A stretch of 64,000 nucleotides of DNA. It comes from Planctomycetota bacterium. Lineage in GTDB: Bacteria > Planctomycetota > UBA1135 > GCA-002686595. The stretch covers positions 1 through 64,000 of the forward strand of contig PKCK01000013.1 in NCBI GenBank assembly GCA_002862085.1, read 5' to 3'. Positions 8,666 through 16,106 of the stretch are shown here, piece after piece (the first letter of the stretch is position 1; each line of letters begins with the position of its first letter). Under the pieces are notes generated by a model. The model made no database searches. It was not told the origin of the DNA and worked only from the letters and a program-made list of their open reading frames with translations. The translations under genes and the position numbers were made by a program.

Positions 8666-10278
8666 GGCGCGCCTCCTGCCCCTGGCTCTTCCGAGGGCCG
8701 GGGCAGTTCGATGGTGACCCTCAGCCCGGCCCCGTGCCGCCCCTCCAGGAGCACGCGCCCGCCGTGCGCCGCGACGATGTTGTGAACGATCGCGAGGCCG
8801 AGCCCGGTGCCCCTGCCCTGCTCCTTCGTCGTGAAGAAGGGATCCACCACGCGCGCGAGCAGCCCCTCCTCGATCCCCGGTCCGTCGTCGGCGAACACGA
8901 TTCGAAGCGGCCCATCGACGACGTCCAACGCGCCGTCGAGCTCGACGACCACGCGACCCGGGCCGCCGCAGGGGATCCCGCCCTCCCGGGCGTCCACGAT
9001 GGCGTCCACGGCGTTGACGAGCAGGTTCAGGAAGGCCTGACCGAGCTCGTTCGCCGAACCGCGGACGTGGGGAAGCGCCTCGAGGAGCGCACGCGCGAGT
9101 GAGCTGCTCGCGTCGTCGCGTGCGTCGCCGCGCTGGACCAGCAACTCGACGTCCGCGCCCTCCGCCCGGTGGCGCACGAGGCCGATCGCGTCACGCAGGG
9201 TCCGGCCGAGAGCCACGTCGGCGAGGGTCGCCTCGCGAGGTGAGAGACGCAGTAGCCGCCCCACCGTCTCTCCCATGCGCGCGAGCCCGCCGCTCACGAG
9301 CTCGAGGTACTCGCCCCGGCGCTCGTCCCTGAGGTCGGGCCGCTTCAGGGCCTCGACCGCGTTGATGAGTCCGCCGAGGGGATTGTTCAGCTCGTGCGCG
9401 ATGCCCGCCGCGAGCTCTCCCGTCGCCGCGAGGCGACGCTGGGTCATGGCGGCAGCCTCCGCGGTGCGGACGCGCTCGGTCGCCTCTGCGACGGCCTCCT
9501 CGAGCTCCGCGTTGTAGCGCTCCATGCGCGCCGCCATCTCGTTGAAGCGGTCCCCGAGGATGCCGAGCTCGTCTCGCCGCTCGCCGACGAGCGTGACGCG
9601 CGCGGACATGTCGCCCGCCTCCAGGCGCCGCGCGGCACCGGCGAGGCGCTCGACCGGATCGAGCACCAAACGCCGCACGAGGAAGAGGAATCCGAGCGCG
9701 ACCACGAGCAGCGTCACGCCGAAGAGCGGAAGGAGCTGATCCGAGGCCGAGGAAGCGAACTCGACCGGGCGATCCCAGACCACGACACCTCCCCACGCGC
9801 CGCCTCCAGGCCGGCGGCCGAACGGCAGCACGCGCTTCGCACCGTCGGTGATCGGCTCCCCGGTCTCCATGGCCGCGGCCACCTCGCCGAGCAGGTCCTG
9901 CTCGTCGAACCCGGTGCGCCGCGCCTGGCCCCCCAGCGGGTTCAGGTACACCCCGTCGACGCGCCAGCGTCCGGTCGCGTCCCGTCGCGGTCCCTGGACC
10001 ACCAGGACGTCGTCGAATCGCCTCCAGCCGCGCCAGTCGAGGATCTTCCGCGCGCGGATGCGCCCGAAGATGTCGACCACCTCCGAGAGGTGCGTCTGCA
10101 GCTGCAGGGAGTAGTCCCGGCCGATGTCCTGCGCGTCCCGCTTGACCGCGGACTGGAAGGTCCAGAGCAGCAGCAGGAAGACGACGGCGTTCGCGAGGAC
10201 GATCGCCCCGACGATCGGCGTCTTGATCGAGCCGCGCTGGCCCGACCGGTCTCTCGGTGGATCGGCGCCGTCGGGCAT
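8662..10278 (-). CDS. membrane sensor histidine kinase, orphan
   Basis: 538 residues: an N-terminal membrane helix (about 20-42), a periplasmic sensor region, a second helix (about 180-202), HAMP, a coiled coil, HisKA with phospho-accepting H295 in HELNNPL, and HATPase_c with DDGPGIEEG and GRGTGLGLAIV. No response regulator is encoded nearby. It lies between gspF (4-nt gap) and the CorC-type gene (4-nt overlap), so its signal probably relates to the secretion/pilus machinery or to cation homeostasis. The sensor domain is not recognisable to me. Confidence 0.9.
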   Translation of the reverse strand: MPDGADPPRDRSGQRGSIKTPIVGAIVLANAVVFLLLLWTFQSAVKRDAQDIGRDYSLQLQTHLSEVVDIFGRIRARKILDWRGWRRFDDVLVVQGPRRDATGRWRVDGVYLNPLGGQARRTGFDEQDLLGEVAAAMETGEPITDGAKRVLPFGRRPGGGAWGGVVVWDRPVEFASSASDQLLPLFGVTLLVVALGFLFLVRRLVLDPVERLAGAARRLEAGDMSARVTLVGERRDELGILGDRFNEMAARMERYNAELEEAVAEATERVRTAEAAAMTQRRLAATGELAAGIAHELNNPLGGLINAVEALKRPDLRDERRGEYLELVSGGLARMGETVGRLLRLSPREATLADVALGRTLRDAIGLVRHRAEGADVELLVQRGDARDDASSSLARALLEALPHVRGSANELGQAFLNLLVNAVDAIVDAREGGIPCGGPGRVVVELDGALDVVDGPLRIVFADDGPGIEEGLLARVVDPFFTTKEQGRGTGLGLAIVHNIVAAHGGRVLLEGRHGAGLRVTIELPRPSEEPGAGGAP

Positions 10279-10282
10279 GGCC

Positions 10283-11431
10283 TCAGCGCTGGGAACCGAT
10301 GGTCTTCATCATCTCCGTCATCGGCAAGATCATCGCGAACAGCAGCGCGCCGATCACCACGGCCATCATGATGAGGATGATGGGCTCGAGAACCCGGAAG
10401 AAGGTCTCCAGCCGGCGATCGACCTGGACCTCGTAGGCGTCCGCGATGCGCAAGAGCATGGTGTCCAGCTCGCCGGTCTCCTCGCCGACATCGACCATGT
10501 TGGTCACGATGTCGTCGAACAGTCCCGTCTCCCCCATCGGACGCGCGATGCCCTCGCCCTCGCGAACGGTGCGACGGATGTCCTCGACCGCGTCCGTCAG
10601 GACCTCGTTGGGGCTCGTGTCACGGCAGATCCCGAGAGCATCGAGGTGCGGAACGCCCGCCTGCACGAGGGTGCCGAACGTCCTCGCGAAGCTGGCGGTG
10701 ATCGAACGCTTGAGGATGCTGCCGATCAGCGGGATCTTCAGCTGCACTCCGTGCCACCACCGGAGATAGCCGCGGCTCCGCCGCGCGGCGATCGAATGAC
10801 CCAGGAGGATCAACGGCGGGACCCCGATCACCAGGTACCAGTACTTGGACCCCGCGTCGCTGAGCGCGAGGAGGATCTGCGTCGGGCGCGGCAGGTCGAC
10901 GCCGTAGCTGTCGAAGATCTCCCGGAAGCGCGGGATCACGAAGACGATGACGATGACGACGGCCGCGATCGCGAAGAGGATCAGCGCGCTCGGATAGAGC
11001 ATCGCCTGCTTGATCTTCGCCCGGATCGTGGCGGCCTTCTCCCGGAAGGTCGCGAGCCGGTCCAGGACGCGGTCGAGGATTCCGCCCGCCTCGCCCGCGC
11101 GCACCATCGACGCGTACAAGGGGTCGAAGGCCTTGTCGTGCTTGCCCATCGCCTCCGAGAGCGGGGCTCCGGCGGAGACGTCGTCCGTGATCTCGGCGAG
11201 CACGTTCTTGAAGGGGCCCGGCTCGGTCTGCCCCTCCAGGATCCGCAGCGCCTTGACCACCGGGATCCCGGCCTCGGACAGCGTCGCGAGCTGGATCGTG
11301 AAGTCGGTGACGGTGCCACTGCTGACGCGGCCGCCGAGCTTCCTCGCCGGGGGCGCCGCCGTTCCCGCGCCGCCGCCCCCTCCGCCGCGCTTCGTGGGCG
11401 CGGGCCCGCTTCGTTTGATTCTCTTCGCCAT
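10283..11431 (-). CDS. gspF: GspF/PilC-family inner-membrane platform protein
   Basis: 382 residues with the two T2SSF domains of type II secretion and type IV pilus platform proteins. The first (about 45-165) includes LSEAGIPVVKALRILEGQT; the second (about 240-370) includes LVQAGVPHLDALGI and GEETGELDTMLLRIAD. Membrane helices lie near 150-170, 200-220 and 350-375. A glycine-rich, basic N-terminal tail is unusual. It is 3 nt downstream of a GspE-type ATPase, its expected partner. Confidence 0.92.
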   Translation of the reverse strand: MAKRIKRSGPAPTKRGGGGGGAGTAAPPARKLGGRVSSGTVTDFTIQLATLSEAGIPVVKALRILEGQTEPGPFKNVLAEITDDVSAGAPLSEAMGKHDKAFDPLYASMVRAGEAGGILDRVLDRLATFREKAATIRAKIKQAMLYPSALILFAIAAVVIVIVFVIPRFREIFDSYGVDLPRPTQILLALSDAGSKYWYLVIGVPPLILLGHSIAARRSRGYLRWWHGVQLKIPLIGSILKRSITASFARTFGTLVQAGVPHLDALGICRDTSPNEVLTDAVEDIRRTVREGEGIARPMGETGLFDDIVTNMVDVGEETGELDTMLLRIADAYEVQVDRRLETFFRVLEPIILIMMAVVIGALLFAMILPMTEMMKTIGSQR

Positions 11432-11434
11432 GGA

Positions 11435-13111
11435 TCAGACCAGCGTCTCGCGCAGGACCTCCTCGATCGTCGTCCGTCCCTCCGCGGCGGCCCGCAGGCC
11501 CACTTCGCGCAGGGTTTCCATTCCGCCGGCCACCGCAGCTTCGCGAACCTCCTCGATGGACGCACCCGCCTCGATGAGCCGCCGGACCTCGTCGTCCACG
11601 TTCATGATCTCGAAGAGTCCGGTGCGCCCGCGGTAGCCGGTGTGATGACAGGCGTCGCAGCCCTTGCCGTAGCAGAGCGTGGCCCCGCGCACGAGATCCG
11701 CGTCGGGGCCGAGGTCCATCAGGAGCTCCTCATCCGGCTCGTAGGTCACCTTGCAGTCGGGGCAGACGGAGCGCACCAGGCGCTGCGCGACCACCGACTC
11801 GAGCGTCGCGGCGACCAGGAAAGGCTCGATCCCCATGTCGACGAGGCGCGTGACCGTGCTGGGCGCGTCGTTCGTGTGGATCGTGGCGAACACCGTGTGA
11901 CCGGTGAGGCTCGCCTCGACCGCCGTCGCGCCGGTCTCGCGGTCCCGGATCTCGCCCACCAGGATCTTGTCGGGGTCCTGGCGCAGGATCGAACGGAGCA
12001 CGCTCGCGTAGGTGACGCCGATGTCGTCGTGGATCGGCACCTGCACGATCCCCGCGATGTCGTACTCGACGGGGTCCTCGACCGTGATGATCTTCGTCTC
12101 GGGCGTGTTCGCCTCGGAGAGCATCGCGTAGAGAGTGGTCGTCTTGCCCGACCCCGTGGGTCCGGTGACCAGCACGATCCCGTGGGGCAGCCGGGTCATG
12201 GCGCGAAGCGCGGCCTCGTCCCCGGGCTGCAGACCCAGGGCCTTGAGATCGAGGCTCACCGCCGAGCGGTCGAGGATCCGCATGACGCAGCCCTCTCCGG
12301 ACGCGCCGGGCAGGGTCGCGACGCGCAGGTCGACCGGGCGGCCGTCGATCGAGAGCTCGATGCGCCCGTCCTGGGGCACACGCGTCTCCGTGATGTCGAG
12401 GTCCGCCATCACCTTGATGCGCGACACCAGCGGCAGCGCGAGGTGCGGCGGCGGCGCTTCGACCTCGTAGAGCGAGCCGTCCACGCGGTAGCGGATCCGG
12501 AAGACGCCCTCGAAGGTCTCGAAGTGCACGTCGCTCGCGCGGTCGCGGATCGCGCGCTGGAGGATCGAGTTGAGCAGGCGCACCACGGGCATGGCGGAGG
12601 CCGCGCTCTCCGCGTCCCCGTCCAGCTGGGCGTCCGCCGCGTCACGGATCGCGTCGGCGAGGGTCGCCTCCTCGCCGTAGTGCTCGAGCACGCGCTCCTT
12701 GATCGCGCCGGCGTCCGCGACGACGGCGCGGACCTGGAGGCCCGTCGTGAAGGCGAGGTCCTCGATGACGGCGGAGTTCATGGGGTCGGCCAGAGCGACC
12801 ACCAGCGTCCCCGCCTCCACCCTGAGGGGCAGCACCCCGTAGGCGTGGGCAGCGGACCCGTCCACGGCCTCGAGGGCCTCGGCCTCCGGCGCCGCGTGCG
12901 CGAGGTCGACCGCCTCCAGTCCAGCCTGGACCGCCAGGGCCGTCGCAACGTCGGATTCGCCGCACGCGCCCATGGTCACGAGGCACTGGCCGATGAGCCC
13001 GCCGTGACGGCGCTGCTCCCCCAGGGCCGCCTGGACCTGGCTCTCCTTGATCACGCCGCGATCCTTGAGGACCTGCCCCAGGAGCCGGCGTCCGCTCGCG
13101 GGCTCGCTCAA
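11435..13111 (-). CDS. gspE: GspE/PilB-type secretion ATPase (copy B)
   Basis: 558 residues. The N-terminal MshEN-type domain (RLLGQVLKDRG, then GGLIGQCLV) matches the c-di-GMP-binding consensus. The ATPase core has Walker A GPTGSGKTTT with K323, an Asp box, Walker B ILVGEIRDRET, a His box, and a zinc tetracysteine at C450, C453, C485 and C488. The start is TTG at 13111, its last two bases overlapping the pilT stop (TTGA); it begins L-S-E like copy A. A longer in-frame extension runs antisense-like through pilT and is not coding. Confidence 0.9.
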   Translation of the reverse strand: MSEPASGRRLLGQVLKDRGVIKESQVQAALGEQRRHGGLIGQCLVTMGACGESDVATALAVQAGLEAVDLAHAAPEAEALEAVDGSAAHAYGVLPLRVEAGTLVVALADPMNSAVIEDLAFTTGLQVRAVVADAGAIKERVLEHYGEEATLADAIRDAADAQLDGDAESAASAMPVVRLLNSILQRAIRDRASDVHFETFEGVFRIRYRVDGSLYEVEAPPPHLALPLVSRIKVMADLDITETRVPQDGRIELSIDGRPVDLRVATLPGASGEGCVMRILDRSAVSLDLKALGLQPGDEAALRAMTRLPHGIVLVTGPTGSGKTTTLYAMLSEANTPETKIITVEDPVEYDIAGIVQVPIHDDIGVTYASVLRSILRQDPDKILVGEIRDRETGATAVEASLTGHTVFATIHTNDAPSTVTRLVDMGIEPFLVAATLESVVAQRLVRSVCPDCKVTYEPDEELLMDLGPDADLVRGATLCYGKGCDACHHTGYRGRTGLFEIMNVDDEVRRLIEAGASIEEVREAAVAGGMETLREVGLRAAAEGRTTIEEVLRETLV

Positions 13112-14154
13112 AGCCGCGACTCCAGGTCCCGGGGCTCCTCGGCGTAGTCGAGCGCCGTCCGCACGGAGATCGCGCCCTTCTTGACGAGGTCGTAGAGCGC
13201 GTCGTCGAGGGTCACCATTCCCATGCGGCGCGACGTCTGGATCGTCGACTGGATCTTGTTCGTCTCGTTCTTGCGGATCAGGTTGCCGATCGCCGCGTTG
13301 TTGATCATCACCTCGAAGCACGCGACGCGACCTCCGCCCTCGCGGGGCATGAGCACCTGGCTGACGACGGCCACGAGGGCCACCGACAGCTGCGCACGCA
13401 CCTGCTCCTGCTGGTTCGCCGGGTAGGCGTCGATGATCCGGTTGATCGTGCGAGCGCTGCCCGTCGTGTGCAGGGTGCCGAACACGAGGTGGCCCGTCTC
13501 CGCCGCCGTGAGCGCGGCCGAGATCGTGTCCAGGTCGCGCATCTCTCCGAGGAGGATCACGTCCGGGTCCTGACGAAGCGCGCGGCGCATGGCCTCGGGG
13601 AAGGTCGGCACGTCGCTGCCGAGCTCTCGCTGGGTGACGAGTCCCTGGCCGTGGCCGTGATAGAACTCGATCGGGTCCTCGATGGTGATGATGTGCCGAT
13701 CGTGGCTCTGGTTGATCCAGTCGATCATCGTCGCGAGCGTCGTCGACTTGCCGGAGCCGGTCGGTCCGGTGACGAGCACCAGCCCTCGCGGGCGCCGCAG
13801 CAGCTCCTGGACGGTCTCCGGAAGGCCGATCTGATCGAAGGTGAGCAGCTTGTTCGGGATCAGGCGAAGGATCGCCGTGTGCCGTCCGCGCTGGCGCATG
13901 CAGCTCACGCGAAAGCGGTTGCCCGTCTCGTGAGCGAGGCCGAGATCCGTGGTGCCGACCTTCTGCAGCTCCTCCCAGTGCTCGTCGTCGCAGAGCTCGC
14001 GGCACCAGGCCTCGGCGACCTCGTCGGTGATCGTGTCCGTCCCGATGGGCACCAGCTTGCCGTTCACGCGCGCGACGGGCGGGCGGCCAGGGTTGAGGTG
14101 GAGATCGGAGGCGCCCACCTCGATCGCCTGGGTCATGAGCTGTTGGGTGTTCAT
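13108..14154 (-). CDS. pilT: PilT-family pilus retraction ATPase
   Basis: 348 residues, full length. The N-terminal PAS-like domain (ASDLHLNPGRPPVARVNGKL) is followed by Walker A GPTGSGKSTT with K136 (the usual position in PilT), the Asp box TIEDPIEFYH, Walker B DVILLGEMRDLDT and a His box HLVFGTLHTTGSA. PilT hexamers power pilus disassembly. Finding it between two GspE-type ATPases argues that this apparatus makes and retracts a pilus rather than only secreting. The stop is overlapped by the TTG start of the next gene. Confidence 0.93.
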   Translation of the reverse strand: MNTQQLMTQAIEVGASDLHLNPGRPPVARVNGKLVPIGTDTITDEVAEAWCRELCDDEHWEELQKVGTTDLGLAHETGNRFRVSCMRQRGRHTAILRLIPNKLLTFDQIGLPETVQELLRRPRGLVLVTGPTGSGKSTTLATMIDWINQSHDRHIITIEDPIEFYHGHGQGLVTQRELGSDVPTFPEAMRRALRQDPDVILLGEMRDLDTISAALTAAETGHLVFGTLHTTGSARTINRIIDAYPANQQEQVRAQLSVALVAVVSQVLMPREGGGRVACFEVMINNAAIGNLIRKNETNKIQSTIQTSRRMGMVTLDDALYDLVKKGAISVRTALDYAEEPRDLESRL

Positions 14155-14184
14155 GGGATGGACTGGAGTTGTGGGCGGGCGGGA

Positions 14185-15885
14185 TCAGGCCGTCATGATC
14201 GAGGCGTCGTCGTCCGCCGCCGCCACCGAGCCACCGGCCACGCGCAGGACCTCGGTGACGCTCGTGACGCCCTCGGTCACCTTGCGACCGCCATCCACGA
14301 GCAGGGTGGAGAGGCTGCCCGACGCCTCGGCCGCGTGGCGCACGTCGTCGAGCGGCGCGCCGCGGAAGGTGAGGTCCCGGACGGCCGCGTCGAGGCTGAG
14401 GCGCTCGTAGAGCGCGACTCGTCCGCGGTAGCCGCTCCCCTCGCAGGCGCGGCAGCCTCGCGGACGCTTGAAGATCAGCTTCTCCCCGGAAGCGTACAGC
14501 CCGCCGAGTCCGACCGCGCGGGCCTCGCTCTCCGTCGGCTCGTAGCTCTCGGCGCACTCCGGGCACAGACGGCGGACGAGGCGCTGGCCGACCACGCCCT
14601 GCACGGCCGCGGAGACGAGGAAGGGCTTCACGCCGAGGTCCACGAGCCGGGTGAGCGCGCTGGGCGCGTCGTTCGTGTGGAGGGTCGAGAAGACCAGGTG
14701 TCCCGTCAAAGCCGCCTGGATCGCGATCTCGGCGGTCTCCAGGTCGCGGATCTCCCCCACGAGGATGACGTTGGGCGCGCAGCGCAGCATCGCCTTCAGG
14801 ATGCGCGAGAAGTTCAGTCCGATCCTGGGCTCGACCTGCACCTGGTTGATCCCGCCGATGTGGTACTCGACCGGATCCTCGGCCGTGATGATCTTCACGT
14901 CCGGCCGGTTCAGCTCCTGGAGCGCGGCGTAGAGAGTGGTCGTCTTGCCCGAGCCTGTGGGCCCGGTGACGAGGACGATCCCGTTCGGCCGCGCGATCAT
15001 CTTGCGGAACCAGCGCTGGTCCTCGGTGCCGAAGCCGAGCTGTCCGAGACCGATCAGGCTCTGGCCACGATCGAGCAGACGCATGACCATGGTCTCGCCG
15101 TGGTTGGAGGGCAGGATCGACGCGCGTACGTCGACGTCGCGGCCCTCGATCCGCAGCCCGATGCGGCCGTCCTGTGGCTTGCGCTTCTCGGCGATGTCCA
15201 TGCGCGCCATGATCTTGAGGCGGCTCATGAGCGGCGCGCCGAGGTGATCGGGGTGCTCGACGACGTCGCGGAGCATGCCATCGACGCGGAAGCGCACCCG
15301 CACGCGGCCGTGACCGGGCTCGATGTGAATGTCCGAGGCCCGCGCTTCGAGCGCTTGCCGGAACATGCCCGTCACCAGGCGTACGATCGGGGCGTCGCTC
15401 CCGTCCCCGTCGTCGTCGGAGCCGACCCCCATCGACATGGCCACCGCGTCCTCAGCCGCCGCGCCGTAGGCCGCCTCGATGGCGCGCTTCAGCGCGCTCG
15501 GCGCCGCGATGGCGCAGGCGACCTCACCATCCCCCATCAAGAACTGGAGCTGATCCAGCACGATCCTCTTCATGGGGTCGTCGATGGCGACGATGAGCTT
15601 CCCCGCCCGCTCCATCACGGGCATCAGCCCCTGCTCCTGGGCGAACTCCGCCGGTACCCGTTCCGTGACCGCCCCGCCGACGCGGCCCTTCGAGAGATCC
15701 ACGAAGGGCAGACCCGCCGCCTTCGCCACCGCCCGATAGACGGTCGCCTCGTCCGACGCGCCGAGGGCGACGAGGGCCTCCTCGATCGTCTCCGCCGCCT
15801 CCCGCTGACGGGCGCGCGCCCGACGGAGCTGATCCTCGTCGATGGCGCCGCTCTGCAGCAGGATCTCGCCGATGTCGTCGCTCAA
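14185..15885 (-). CDS. gspE: GspE/PilB-type secretion ATPase (copy A)
   Basis: 566 residues from a TTG start. It has an N-terminal T2SSE_N/MshEN-like domain (IGEILLQSGAIDEDQL), Walker A GPTGSGKTTT with K314, Asp box ITAEDPVEY, Walker B VILVGEIRDLET, His box HLVFSTLHTNDAPS and a CPEC...CRAC zinc site. An ATG at 15999 is in frame, but the segment it adds runs through a 17-bp hairpin and is unconserved, so I prefer TTG (L-S-D-D), which parallels copy B. It is the first gene of the seven-gene operon; pilT follows after 30 nt. Confidence 0.9.
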   Translation of the reverse strand: MSDDIGEILLQSGAIDEDQLRRARARQREAAETIEEALVALGASDEATVYRAVAKAAGLPFVDLSKGRVGGAVTERVPAEFAQEQGLMPVMERAGKLIVAIDDPMKRIVLDQLQFLMGDGEVACAIAAPSALKRAIEAAYGAAAEDAVAMSMGVGSDDDGDGSDAPIVRLVTGMFRQALEARASDIHIEPGHGRVRVRFRVDGMLRDVVEHPDHLGAPLMSRLKIMARMDIAEKRKPQDGRIGLRIEGRDVDVRASILPSNHGETMVMRLLDRGQSLIGLGQLGFGTEDQRWFRKMIARPNGIVLVTGPTGSGKTTTLYAALQELNRPDVKIITAEDPVEYHIGGINQVQVEPRIGLNFSRILKAMLRCAPNVILVGEIRDLETAEIAIQAALTGHLVFSTLHTNDAPSALTRLVDLGVKPFLVSAAVQGVVGQRLVRRLCPECAESYEPTESEARAVGLGGLYASGEKLIFKRPRGCRACEGSGYRGRVALYERLSLDAAVRDLTFRGAPLDDVRHAAEASGSLSTLLVDGGRKVTEGVTSVTEVLRVAGGSVAAADDDASIMTA

Positions 15886-15977
15886 GGGTCTCGGGTGCCC
15901 CGGTGGAGCGGAGCAGGCGGGGGGAAGCGTCCCTCGAGGGAGCCAGGGAGAGGAGGAAACCCGACGCGTCGGGACAC

Positions 15978-16017
15978 GGCGGAGGGCCGCGGGGTGCATA
16001 CCCCGCGGCCCTCCGCC
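15978..16017 (-). terminator. perfect 17-bp hairpin upstream of the secretion operon
   Basis: A 17-bp perfect inverted repeat (15978-15994 with 16001-16017, 6-nt loop) lies 89 nt downstream of the DUF1573 gene and about 90 nt before the TTG of the first secretion ATPase. There is no T-tract. It most likely ends DUF1573 transcription and could also shape the leader of the secretion operon. Confidence 0.65.
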
Positions 16018-16106
16018 ATGTTACCGATCCCCAGGCCGGTGACCCAGCGCACCTCTTCCGGGTGCCCCGGGCCCGACCTGCGAAGCGATCGGGACCCGCT
16101 CGGGGC

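Noticed and set aside
10124-13147. A plus-strand open frame of about 1000 codons antisense to the secretion genes
   Set aside because: It is composed of Arg/His/Asp-rich sequence with no domain pattern and mirrors the coding strand of real minus-strand genes.
11435-14566. A 1043-codon minus-strand open frame covering GspE copy B
   Set aside because: Only the part after the TTG at 13111 carries the secretion-ATPase signature; the upstream half is an arginine-rich shadow of pilT and GspE copy A.
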